From the NCBI GenBank assembly GCA_033032175.1, contig CM065318.1, positions 7,750,001 through 7,814,000 of the forward strand: 64,000 nt of DNA, in the 5' to 3' direction. Position numbers and translations under genes: made by a program. A model generated the notes under the pieces. That model was given only the letters and a program-made list of their open reading frames with translations, did not search any database and was not told where the DNA came from. Below are positions 24,783-35,705 of this stretch, piece by piece (position 1 is the first letter of the stretch; each line of letters opens with the position of its first letter). Source of the DNA: Saturnia japonica (Eukaryota > Arthropoda > Insecta > Lepidoptera > Saturniidae).

Positions 24783-27700
24783 TATATTACATATAATATC
24801 CCGTACATACTTAGATGATTCAATATCAATAATAAATATAATAATTGATTTTAGGCTATGCTGCGCTCAATAATACTACACCGACCTTGTTTTATTTGAA
24901 TGTACTCTATAGAGTAATAATAAAATTATATTAATTAAAATAACAATAATTCATTAAATAAATAAACATTACAACAAATATTATATTAGCGTAATTTGTA
25001 TTGTTTATTTTTTATTAGGTAGGTAGATGATTCTCGATATAGGTACTCGTTACACTAGCACATCCTTAGTGTAGTCATAGTGATAGCTGTCATACGACCC
25101 GAGGTACATTTAAAAAAGTATAATTATCCAAAACGTTTTGATTGGTATTTAATTAGATGACATTCCGTGATCTCAATATGACATAGATTATTGTCATTAT
25201 TCGATGTGAATAATAATGAAAAAGTAAAAAAAATAACCAAATTTAATTTAAAATTAGATCAAACAGACTTACATATTTAGGGTCTTTGTAGACCAGACGA
25301 AGATAATAGCAAATTTAAAAGAAGCTATAGTGGTACGTAATGTACCTGAAGCAACCATTTATTTTCTACATATAAACATATTATATGAACACGACACACA
25401 AACCTGAAGGGTACGCGATTAACATGTTAATACGAGCACAACGCTCGCTAATTAGTGGCTTGAGATTAATTCACACCGACTCAATGTGTGTTCAGATTAA
25501 TTCTGCATCAATATATGGAGCGACCGTGTTTATTTGCGTATATTATGTTATTTCATAGATTCGATTTGCAGTCAACATCTGACACTGGCAACAAGACGAA
25601 AAACCATGTAACACGGATTTCAACATCATCTATACATTAATTTAAAAAAAATTACATATTTGCCCGCGACTTCATTCCCTTTGACCTGAAAATGAAATCA
25701 CTTACACACCACCTATTGTAAATTGGTTGTACTAATACATACATAAACGAGGGCGTGCGCACAACACTTTACTAAATTTTCATCAAACAAATAAAGAATC
25801 ATACATTTTTATTATATAGTTTTATCGAAACACTTTCCAGTTACTAAGTGTAGAGTCCTACATTAAAATACATCAAATATTAACAATGAAAGATTAATAT
25901 AGTATTAATAAGAGAGTTGACGATGAATTAGTTAAGTTCGAAGGATATTGCTTCTTTAGAAAACCTATCCAAACAAAAACACAATAACCTTTCATCATAA
26001 AACATCTTGGGTCGAAGACAAAGAGTGTTGCGTCGATTAAGTTGTTAAGTAAGAATTTCACGGGTAGATCACCGCGGGAATAATTTAAGGCGAGGTACAG
26101 CCTGACCGGCGGTAAGCGGCGTCGGAGGCGCCACGCCTTTGAGCGACATCAAACGACTAGCGAGATTACGAACGCATTAAACATACATGTTAGAAAACAA
26201 GCAACGTTTTCTTAATGTTATTTCGTCCATAAATATTTTATCGTCCCTTAATGGAAAATGTAAATCACGTAAATACGGACTACAGGGTACTACGATCGAT
26301 GGAGTTTATCGTGTTACAAGGATTTTTAACTACGATAATCTTATAAGATTCATGAAGACTATAAAGAATATTTAATAATTTCATAATATCAGTATGATTG
26401 GCATAATGTAGGACCTTCTAGCCAACATAAATTCCTAAATGTCGCTTCCAAATACAAATTCTTCTGAAGTTAAATAAAAAAATAACATATTTTCTTATCA
26501 CTACATAAACAATTATTCCAAATACGCATTATAAACCATATCGCGTTGAAGTTAAATTTACAACTTATAGCATCAAAAGTCGAATGCTCATTTACAATTT
26601 TCCTTATTACATGAAAATTATTCAGAAGCGGGATAGGAGCAAGGGCGAAACTGAATCTTGTTGAACTAATTCGGTGCGAAATCACTTTCGTCTTCGCCTT
26701 TGATCTCTACTGCGCCAAAGGAATGTTATTCAGTAAAAACATGCAAATTCGATAATGTATAACACAATATTATGGAGAGCTGGTGTCGGCGAGTCGTTCT
26801 CTTTACAATACTGCACGACGATCAGAAGATGTTCTACATATTATCATTATTTACAAGACAAGATTACCCTTATGTTTGATTATGTAAAACAATTTTCGTT
26901 AAAATTAGATAATGTATACGACGAAATATTCTTGAATCTTTTAAACGTATTTTTTGTATCGCGAGTATTCCATTAAGACTAAACTTATAATGGTTCTCAG
27001 AAAATAAAAAACAAGAAACTTCAATTACGTTATTTATTCTACACCTGCTTTTAAACGAAAATTTTATTTTCTAAATATTTTTCTGTAATTTAATTTAACT
27101 GTCTGATAACACATTTTTTCCATTGGTTTTTTACAAATAATACATATTATATACATCAGGGCATCTACGGTCAAAATAACAAAACTTCCGTTAAATGACT
27201 TTGGTGTAGTCAAAACATGTTGAAATAACGTATTCGGCTTGATTCGGATACACTCGACTACAACTGGACCGACCAGCCACGACAGAAGGTATCCTCGCTC
27301 GAGTCGTCGGACCATTCGCATTTCTGCAGACATTCGTGCTGTACTATAACTACCTAACATAGCATGATGTTAAACGTCGTCCATAATGGAACCGAGTGGT
27401 TCATCTAGGGTTAGTTCAAGACCGGTGGTACAACACATCGAAATATAACCTGACAGCACCTGTTTCGTTATATATACTTTTTAATGAAAAATATCCAAGG
27501 TTTCGTTTCAATGTTACACAAAATTTTAGATTTGACAATACGTAGGGAGTGCTCGTAGAGATCGCGCGGTGTACAGCTGGTTTCTGTAACCGCGGTAGCG
27601 GACCATCACTAATAAAATAAAATTTCACTGACATTCCATTCGGCAGCTGCTTCCACGCGCGTGACCGCTTTCTGCAGAGACAACATCAACTATATAATAA

Positions 27701-28155
27701 AAAAGGCGCATGAAAAAATATAAAATAAAATTTATATGGAATATTAACGAATTATAACTTAACATATTGGTACCTCTGCGACAAAAAAAAAAAATTTAAT
27801 AACAACAGTGGGCTAAAATAATAGTTAGACATTAAGTCTAGTTGTTTCATGTGAGAAGTAAATAAGAAAACTGTCGTTTTCTTAGAACTAACAAGTACAA
27901 CAAGAATAGTATAAATTCATAAAGTTCGATACAGTTTAGAGTTGGTGCCGCTGCTAATCCTGAGCGAAAGTTGGTATCAAGCTCGACAAATGCGGTTCAT
28001 CACACACAAAGTTGCTGCTCTAGCTCAAGTCACATCGGCCTCAGACGGGGGCAGACTTGATCGCAGACTAGTTTAGTACCTTTTGGACAGGAACAGTATA
28101 TAATAAGTTTTGCTTAATTTAAACCAGGATATATGAATTTGTTATTTAAATGAAT
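24783..28155. other. No gene seen
   Basis: GC-richer islands lie at 26080-26170, 27240-27360 and 27540-27700. None reads as a membralin exon on the minus strand or as a known domain on either strand. A 98-codon minus frame (27064-27360) has a basic then hydrophobic start but no recognisable family. Confidence 0.4.
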
Positions 28156-28159
28156 TTAA

Positions 28160-28390
28160 TTTCCACAATATCTCCAGGAACAATTTATGTTCCTACCCGA
28201 TCGCGGTCGCAATGTTCACTTTGATTACAACAGGACCCTTGTGATCTCTGAGCTCAAATCACCACTCTATTCAAACTTTTTTAAGATAACTGTTATAAAT
28301 TGTGGAATGCATTACCGCGCCATCTTCAAGATGCTATAACAATCACCAACTTCAAATCACAACGGCACGAGTATTTGTTTATTAAACAAG
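28160..28390 (+). pseudogene. LINE reverse transcriptase C-terminal fragment
   Basis: The frame ending in LWNALPRHLQDAITITNFKSQRHEYLF matches the 'WNxLPxxL...F...L' ending of jockey/CR1-like polymerases; the preceding text NLYVPTRSRSQ near 28190 also fits. Only the extreme 3' end of the element is present, with frameshifts. Confidence 0.65.
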
Positions 28391-28509
28391 AGATAGAGCG
28401 ATCAAAATTTTTACGATTTGCATTTATAACTTGTGTATATACATATTTTTATTTGTACATATTTAAGTATGTATATATGTTCTTGTATGTATTTATATTT
28501 ATTTTATAA

Positions 28510-28700
28510 ACCGACTTCAAAAAATTTTTATAAATTCGAATTTTTTTTATGGATGTTCAGCCATTAATTACTTCTTTATGAACTGATTTGGATGATTCTT
28601 TTTTCGTTGGAAAGAGGGACATTTCAAGGGTGGCCTCATTTTAATTAGATTGGCTTTGACCCTTCAACTACGAAAATACACCAGGGAACTTCTCAAAGTC
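28510..28700 (+). repeat. Dispersed lepidopteran repeat
   Basis: The string 'accgacttcaaaaaattttt' and, further on, 'gaactgatttggatgattct' belongs to a widespread lepidopteran repeat. Because it directly follows the LINE fragment it may be the 3' end of that element. Boundaries are unclear. Confidence 0.4.
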
Positions 28701-30982
28701 ATTGAAGTAACCTGATCAGTGTCCTTTATAACACGTATGACAAAATTTGGAAAAACAATTACATGTACAGACGGAACTACATATTTATTAATATAAATTA
28801 TATGATTTCATACATATTATATTGCGGAATAGAATCATAATAAATATACATAATTTAATTTATTTTCCATTTTATTTATTTACTTAGAATTTTGATTTAA
28901 GAATTGTCTTAGAAATATAAGCATTACCAAAATTTATAACTAGCTACGAGTATAAATCAACTAAATAATATATGAGGCAATACTATAAGTAATATAACTA
29001 TTACGTGACGTTAACTTCGTGACGGGATTCCACCTGGTTTGTCACAGGGGACCCTACACCACTATAAAGAAACAGCCAAGTTGGCAGGCGGACCCGTGTT
29101 TGTTGCCAGTTCTATTTAATCAACTTTGGAGAGACCAAGTTTAAGTTGCGGACGCTTTTGAAGCGCTAAAATAGCCGGCTGTACGACTTCACAACTTTGA
29201 TCTACGAAACCATTAAAGATTCCTAACCAGTGTTTTAAGTTAAAAAAAAATTAACTCTCAACCAATTTGGATGAAGTATATGCCATTTCTCAGTTGATAG
29301 GCTATTATGAGTAAACGATATGAGTAAAAATAAAACTGCCCAGATGAAAATAATAATGAACGCGTGCGAACTCGCAGGGTAACCTTATTTATGAAAACAA
29401 TTCATAGATATGTATTTTACAGGCGACTTACCACCTATTCTCGTTATGAAATTTTTGAGGAAGAGGATTGAATGCAAATCTTTATAAATGAGGGCTAATA
29501 ATAAAGAAGCATAAAAGAGGGCAACATGGACAAATGCAATTCCATTTGTCTCTGTCCGTGGTCGATCAGTAAAAGCGCACTCTATACCGTTACGGCGTAG
29601 TCGCATAGGACGAAGTGATTAGCTATGTAGTCATCATAATGCTACGGGGCGCAGTACTACGATTACGTGTCGACGGGCTTGAAGCGTTTTACCGCATTTC
29701 CGTTGCCTAAGCGTTTTCAGATTGATCTCGCAGAATTTTAAGATTGCTACTGCACAAATTTTATATTTTTACGTCTTCTGCACTGCATAAATTGAATATA
29801 TTGTGTTAATTTTTTTTGTTAATTGTGTTTTTTTAATCATAATTATCAAGTAAAGTTTATCAATGATCTTTGAAGCATGTCTATATTAAATCTTAGCAAC
29901 CAGAGACTGTGTGGTGTAATAAAATAAAATAAACTTTTCTAGACACCATTTTTTTGTTTTCATTGAAAAACAATTTTTCTTATGAATATTGAGTAACCCC
30001 GATGTGTCGTTCTAAATCTGCTCTTTGTATATCAAAATCAAAAATATTTTATTACATTGGGTCCTAGGAAGGTATCGGAATTCGGAAATTCGGAAAACAT
30101 CGCAATCAGCGAGAAGAAAGAATAAACTCGCTCGAGTTTATCAACATTTTTTTATCCAGCAGATAATTTTAAAAATTGTTCTAAACACTTTGTATGTTGA
30201 AAATAATTAAGTTGAATTAGTATTTATTAATTATTATATCTTTAAAAGTAATATAAAATTATTTTTAATCTTTAAAAAAATCAGCAAAAATGCTGCGTGA
30301 CGTCATCGTTCAATAAATATTATTGATTCATTATTGTTTTAGGCTTTTTATCACTTTATCAATATTATAAAATAATGAATTTTAATTTTTAAATTAACTG
30401 TCAACTCGCGGTTTGCTTTTTAAAGTATTTAAACTGTTTACATTTATAATCATTTCAGTGGATGTACAGAGAGGGAATCGCTTCCAGACATCATCGTCAA
30501 TCACGTAATGATCCACCCTATAATATTCTTTCGATAATAAAACTTGCATAACATTATTCTTGAATTTATTAACCGGCAAATTGGTAACGGGCTTAGGAAA
30601 TTTTATATAGAATCTAAAATAATTACATAAAAAACTTTTGTCTTACTAAGTCAAAACAATAGAAGTGACTGTTTTATATTTATTTCTAGTATTGAATTAG
30701 TGCCTGCCACTTATCCATTTTTTTTTTACATTAACATTACATAGTTATAATAAACTACATATGTACTTCTATTCTACAAGCCCTACTTGAGCTTTCCTAA
30801 AAATACCTAAGCCGTGGTGATATTATACTCTAAAAGTGTGTTGTATAGATTACGTTTATTATCAAGTTAGGAATTTTTTATATGAAAGTATGTCCGTTTT
30901 AGTAAGAAAGTAGTAAATGCAAAAAGTCTACTTATTGTTGCATATATAGAGTATAGAGTAGTACACTTTTCATTCTTGGTTA
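28701..30982. other. No gene seen
   Basis: AT-rich. A GC-richer patch at about 29020-29190 and one at 29640-29700 carry no signal I can name. Confidence 0.4.
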
Positions 30983-31319
30983 TCTATACAACTAATAAAA
31001 TTGAAGTGTTTGTTTGTAATATCAAAATAACAGCTCTTTATACTAAATGCATATGAAAGTATAAACAATTTTTGTCTGTCTGTTCCGGGTATATCCGAAA
31101 CGGTTGAACCGATTTTGTCGGGACTTTCACTGGCAGATAGCTGATGTTATAGGAGTACCTTAAGCTACTTTTATTGTAGAATACCAATTAGGATTCCGTG
31201 AAAAAAAAAACATGTTGTATCTTCAAAATAACCGGAGGCCGACTTCCGTAGGTGGAAGCGGGGTCACCACAATACAAACATTGTGTAGTCTACGCGAGTA
31301 GAACCGCGGGCACAGCTAG
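30983..31319 (+). mobile_element. Non-autonomous Helitron, second family
   Basis: It starts TCTATACAACTAATAAAATT after an A and ends in 'gcgggcacag' plus CTAG (31316-31319) before a T. The inner text 'ccgaaacggttgaaccgatt' is typical of these repeats. The length is 337 bp and there is no coding capacity. Confidence 0.7.
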
Positions 31320-31475
31320 TTTTGAATAAAACATTTACAAAGTAGTACCAAAATTCCAAAAAAATAGGTTTCTAAAAATAAATAAAATCATATTATAATG
31401 AAAAAGGTCCAGTATATTTTAGGAACAAAAAAATTCCGATGACGGGATTAATTGTTTATATAATATATATGTAAC

Positions 31476-31829
31476 TCAATTAAGAATGCACATACAAATA
31501 ATATATACTAAGGATCGTAAAAAAGAACTGATGGTGTGTACACAACGCAACAGGACTAGTGTGTTTATTCGCCATAAGACGTGTGATGGTGATGTTATTA
31601 AATTCCCGTCTTTTTTCCCTAATCTCGCTGTCGACACTCCCCCGCGGGCCCTCATCGGAAATGGCATTATTTCCCGGCACGAAGCGGACATCGGATACTC
31701 CCCGCTTCCAATACAAAAATTAACTAGAGACCCTTGTTTGAAAAATCTAACTACAACAATACAACCTACTTTTGATTTTATATTATATACAGTAAGACAA
31801 AAAAAAAATGAATGAAGCAAATGTTCCAC
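31476..31829. other. Unexplained GC-rich island with overlapping frames on both strands
   Basis: A 109-codon plus frame (31486-31815) and 117- and 78-codon minus frames (31476-31829 and 31480-31716) overlap. The centre (31610-31710, with 'ctcccccgcgggccctcatc') is far richer in GC than the neighbourhood. The 78-codon minus reading (YWKRGVSDVRFVPGNNAISDE...) looks the most protein-like, but I recognise no family and see no splice context. Confidence 0.3.
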
Positions 31830-32664
31830 TTTTGAGAATTTTCACAATCTGCTAAGTAATAGAAATATGTCAAAAGCTAAATTAGGTTTTCTTTTTAAAA
31901 GTAAAGATAGATCAGTTTTGTAAAATTATACAAATAATGTGGAGCTACAAGTAATTGATCAAAAAACCTAGAAGAACTTATAAGCTTCATAGTTTTTTAA
32001 ATGAAAAGTATGGTCGATAACTACAACACATACAACACAAATTTAAAAACAAATTACAAAACTAGAATCTATCTAAAAAAGAGAAGGTACGAAATAATTA
32101 CGGAATAATGCAAGTATTGCTTTATTTCAGAAATTATTGTTAAACCACTTTTTTATTATTTCCTGTGAATAATCGCTATGTCGAAGCAGTATATTACATG
32201 AATATATATGTAAGTAGGTAAACTAAAAAAAAGTATTTATAAACAACTTAAACACACAAATATTAAGAGCGTCATATTTTCAAAGAACTAAGTATTCACA
32301 CAATACGTGAAAGCGAGAATTGTTGAGTGGAAGTAATCGTACAATGGAGTCGGACAAATCTTATAAGCCCTCGCAGGTGGCGACTCACCATACAATGCTT
32401 CTACTGGCGAGAAATATTGGGGACGTGAGAACTCTAAATATGTTTATGAAACAACTTCAATGTTCCTAACATTCTAAAGAATATTAAAGCTTCCTTTTCA
32501 ATACTTACAGTTCTCAATACCTTATTTCAAACATACCCCACAAACCATGACATAATACGTTTATCTTTTCATATATACGGTTCTTTGATGTACCATAGGC
32601 GAAAATTTAATCTTATAGTAGCATACCAAACATTGTTAAAACACTTGCTAACTGGGTTCCATGA
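31830..32664. other. No gene seen
   Basis: AT-rich sequence; a small GC-richer patch at 32340-32410. Nothing recognised. Confidence 0.45.
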
Positions 32665-33120
32665 TTTCACCCGTGTTATATTTATTCGACCAACTCTCCA
32701 CCGCTCTTCCACCAAGATTCCCCCCGTGTAGCCTATAGTGTTCTCACATCTCGTACTTGCCTACATCTTGCCATATCGCTTGACGTTCATGGTTACGATT
32801 TCGTTCCTTAGAGTGCTAGTAAGAATTTATATAGTCTACAACCTTCTTCAATAAATCTGTACTTCTGTCTGTACAATAAATTTTTCTTTTAAATTTCTCG
32901 ATAGGCATACTATATGAACAACACTGATCACGAATATGCTTTTTTTTGTTATCTGTATGTCCGGGTTTAACTCAAAAACGGCTTGACCGATTCGTAAGAA
33001 ATTTTATACATAGGATGCGTATACCATCGGTCAATGTATTATAGGATATAAAAATTTTCAATATTACTTTTAGAAATCGTAAAAATAAATAAATTCAAAA
33101 AAATATATATTTTGGTTAGT
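32665..33120. repeat. Helitron-related composite (minus part, then plus part)
   Basis: Positions 32665-32850 are homologous to 10270-10460 (shared 'tttattcgacca', 'gtacttgcctaca'). From about 32855 the text 'aataaatctgtacttctgtc' and 'ccgggtttaactcaaaaacg' matches the Helitron-like family of 56512-57243, in plus orientation. The two pieces are probably separate insertions. Confidence 0.5.
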
Positions 33121-33458
33121 TCTTGACTTAATGGAAATATGTACACGGGAAGCATAAACCATTTTATGCATGATGGAATATTAGAATTTACAATAATTTA
33201 AAAATCTTAAGAAAAAGAATTAAAAAAAAAATGAAATTTCTATTAATTCTCAACCGATTCTGATCAAATATTGTAGACAGAGAGCCTTACGTCATTCTAT
33301 AATTAAAATTTAGTTATTAACCTATTTTCATGAAATTTTGTACACGAAAAGTAAAGGGTTTTTCATTAAGAGCGCTCGAACTTAAAAATAAAATTTAAAA
33401 ACCTGTTTAAGTGATATTGCCACAATTTTTATTTTATTTTAAAGGGTATTCAGTGACA

Positions 33459-34548
33459 TTATGTATGGAATATAATTTCAGCCAAATGGCCGCCGCGACT
33501 CCGCTGTAGGTGGTGTATCCTGGTGGACCAATTTTGCATGATATCTTCGCTTAAATTGGGCTCAATTTCAAGAAGAGCGCGAGTTATGTTGGCCTTTCAG
33601 GGCGGCAATAGACAGTGGTTTGTCCGCATAGACTATAGATTTCACGTAGCCCCGCAGAAAGTAGTCGAGCGGTGTTAAGTCACACGATCTCAGAGGCCAG
33701 TTGATATCGCCACTACGCGAGATGACGAAGCCTTCGTGTTTCTCATCCAATAAATTTAATGTTTCCCTTGCTGTATGGCAAGTGGCACCGTCCTCTTGGA
33801 ACCACATGTTTGTGAGATCCATACCATCTATCCTAGGCCACAAAAAGTTTGTTATCATCGTTCGATATCAGTCGCCATTGACAGTGAGCGCGGCTCCTTG
33901 CGCATCTTCGAAGAAATAAGGGCCGATAATACCGCCGGACCAAAATCCACACCAAACAGAGACTTTTTCAGAGTGTAGAGGCACCTGATGAATCTCCCGT
34001 GGATTTTCGTCGCTCCAAATACGGCATTTTTTTTTTGTTAACAAATCCACTCAACCAAAAATGAGCCACATTCACTGAAGATGATTTTTTTTTTCCGTAA
34101 AACTGGGTCAGCAGACAAATGTTCTAAAGCCCAATTAGCGAATACACGGCGCTGTCTATAGTCGTTGGGTTTTAGCTCTTAAGTTAATTTAACTTTGATG
34201 GATGAAAACCCCAAATCTAGACGCAAAATCCGCCAAGTTGATGTCGTAGAAAGACCCATTCTTGCGCACGACGCAGAATGGACTGTTTGGGGTTTTCTCG
34301 CATACTGTCCCGAACGGCAACAATATTCTCTAAAATCTTGCGTTTGCTTTGATGTACAGGTACTGCTTCATCGATCACCGACCCGGTTGTCTCAAATTTT
34401 TTCATTAAACAACGGATTGTGGACTCTGCAGGACGGCCATGAACGCTAAAATTGGACGCAATGCACGCAACGTTAAGCGAATAGAGCACTGATTTGGATA
34501 ACAAATTTTAACAATTTCTACGCGTTGTTTAAGCGTGTAGTGTTCCAT
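33459..34548 (-). pseudogene. DD41D transposase, disabled
   Basis: The start ATG is at 34548 (MEHYTLKQRVEIVK). Further readable parts are AHFWLSGFVNKKKCRIWSDENPREI, VSVWCGFWSGGIIGPYFFEDAQGAALTVNGD, MWFQEDGATCHTARETL and SCDLTPLDYFLRGYVKSIVYADKP. Counting from the Asp of QED to the Asp of PLD gives 41 residues between, so the catalytic spacing is DD41D, the signature of rosa-type elements. The first-Asp region (FSD...AHFW, near 34060) carries a one-base insertion. After ALKGQH near 33605 the frame shifts again; the family C-terminus is readable to a stop at 33459-33461. Confidence 0.88.
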
Positions 34549-34604
34549 GGTGAAATGTCATGACTAAGTATGTATTCATGTCAAATTTGCCTATCCTATG
34601 GCCG

Positions 34605-34788
34605 TGTAGAAGAACTATTACAAAGGGAGGATCTTCCGACCAGACGGGTGTTATGTCTGGCGGGCAGCTGCCCAACGGTTGTAGTCGGGTTCTTGTATAT
34701 ATACTCAATTGAAGAGTTAATTTCTATAGCGCGATGTAGGATGCGTCATATGTGGCTCGATAGATGTCGCTATGTAGATGTCGCTACA
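34605..34788 (-). repeat. 3' LTR of the miniature element
   Basis: 184 bp, TG...CA. It contains a 12-bp perfect palindrome GGGCAGCTGCCC at 34662-34673 and, on the minus strand, a TATATATA box upstream of it, consistent with a promoter followed by a structured R/U5 region. It differs from the other LTR at three bases, two of them near 34750. Confidence 0.93.
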
Positions 34789-34802
34789 TCACTCCCCTCC
34801 GA
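34789..34802 (-). promoter_or_regulatory. Polypurine tract
   Basis: On the minus strand the text is CGGAGGGGAGTGA directly before TGTAGC of the 3' LTR. This is the position and composition expected for plus-strand DNA priming in LTR retroelements. Confidence 0.8.
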
Positions 34803-34870
34803 GAACGGAGGTCGATAGCAGGTTGAGTCGTCCATACATCTTGTGATGCTTGCCGGGCCAGTGGAATGTA

Positions 34871-34980
34871 CCAGTGAGTCGGAACCAGATGCCGCATAGT
34901 TCACGGTGAGTTCGAACTGTCTGCGGTGATGCCCCAGTGAGTCGGGGTGATGCTGCAAGAATACTCCAGTGAGTCGGAGT
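34871..34980. repeat. Three CCAGTGAGTCGG repeats, two forming hairpins with the same loop
   Basis: The 12-mer occurs at 34871-34882, 34934-34945 and 34966-34977. The second is inside CCCC-AGTGAGTC-GGGG (34932-34947), the third inside ACTCC-AGTGAGTC-GGAGT (34963-34980). The loop is constant while one stem pair changes from C-G to T-A with pairing kept. The first copy pairs only weakly. Confidence 0.75.
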
Positions 34981-35242
34981 GTTGCAGTGCTGCGTAGTGA
35001 CTGGCTGCTGCGTCGACCAGGAGAAAAGTGCGTCTCTGCTTGCTGACCGGCCGAAGTGCAATGTGCTGTGCCAAGGTCGCTGAGAAGGCTGTGGGGCTGA
35101 CCAGGAATGCGCGCGTCCGCTGCATGCTGATGGTCAGGATACTCGTAGTAGCCGTGGATGCTGGCTGGCTGTATTGACTCGCTGCTCGAAAGCTTGAGGA
35201 AGTGATGATGACGTAGCTTTGTGAAGAAGGTTGTGCTGACGT

Positions 35243-35260
35243 ATCACGTCGGGGTCACCA
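35243..35260 (-). promoter_or_regulatory. tRNA-Trp primer-binding site
   Basis: The minus strand reads TGGTGACCCCGACGTGAT one base after the 5' LTR. This is the complement of the 3' end of animal tRNA-Trp including CCA, the same primer used by avian alpharetroviruses. It fixes the element's orientation. Confidence 0.88.
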
Positions 35261-35261
35261 G

Positions 35262-35445
35262 TGTAGAAGAACTATTACAAAGGGAGGATCTTCCGATCAG
35301 ACGGGTGTTATGTCTGGCGGGCAGCTGCCCAACGGTTGTAGTCGGGTTCTTGTATATATACTCAATTGAAGAGTTAATTTCTATAGCGCGATGTAGGATG
35401 CGTCGTATGTAGCTCGATAGATGTCGCTATGTAGATGTCGCTACA
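35262..35445 (-). repeat. 5' LTR of the miniature element
   Basis: 184 bp, TG...CA, with the palindrome GGGCAGCTGCCC at 35319-35330. It is followed on its right by the target duplication GCCG and on its left, after one base, by the primer-binding site. Confidence 0.93.
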
Positions 35446-35705
35446 GCCGCTATGAGCTGTCAAAGTTCGCACGTCCCTATTGAAAACCCCTTAATAATAT
35501 GACATCTGTCACTCAATTGATAGACTATATTATCATGAACTATCAATAATATCATTAAAAATAAAATTACCGAATGTAAATATTATAATTACTGCGGAGT
35601 ACAAACGCGTGCGAAGCCGTGGGCACACCTATAAAATGCATTTTTTAAATCTAGTTCCAGGGATTAGCGCCTTAAAAGCAAACAATATCTTGAGCTTTAT
35701 AAATA

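Larger units (their letters stand above)
34605..35445 (-). mobile_element. Miniature LTR retrotransposon (TRIM-like), complete structure
   Basis: The element is 841-842 bp. Two direct repeats of 184 bp begin TG and end CA (34605-34788, 35262-35445) and differ at three positions. The target duplication is GCCG (34601-34604, 35446-35449). A primer-binding site for tRNA-Trp at 35243-35260 and a polypurine tract at 34789-34802 both place the transcript on the minus strand, so the right-hand repeat is the 5' LTR. The 473-bp interior has no gag or pol. It sits in the 5' untranslated part of the rosa-type mariner. TRIM elements depend on enzymes of an unrelated autonomous partner; none is visible here. 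Ty3-like relation is inferred from the 4-bp duplication and polypurine tract. Confidence 0.9.
33354..35491 (-). mobile_element. DD41D (rosa-type) mariner, interrupted by an LTR element
   Basis: The left end AAGGGTTTTTCATTAAGAGC at 33354 pairs with the right end, which read inward on the minus strand is AGGGGTTTTCAATAGGGACG from 35491; both ends then share CGAACTT. TA duplications flank the element (33352-33353, 35492-35493). Without the 846 bp of inserted LTR element and duplicated target it would be about 1.29 kb, normal for the group. Its transposase gene is on the minus strand. Confidence 0.88.

Noticed and set aside
27064..27360. Upstream membralin exon
   Set aside because: The 98-codon minus frame shares no stretch with the membralin core and has no correct-phase splice donor at its end.
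34789..35125. Minus-strand frames of 62-90 codons inside the miniature LTR element
   Set aside because: They overlap one another in different frames, lack zinc-knuckle, protease or polymerase motifs and fall over the repeated hairpins.
34605..35445. A simple segmental duplication of 184 bp
   Set aside because: TG...CA ends, a 4-bp target duplication, tRNA-Trp site and polypurine tract together demand an LTR element.
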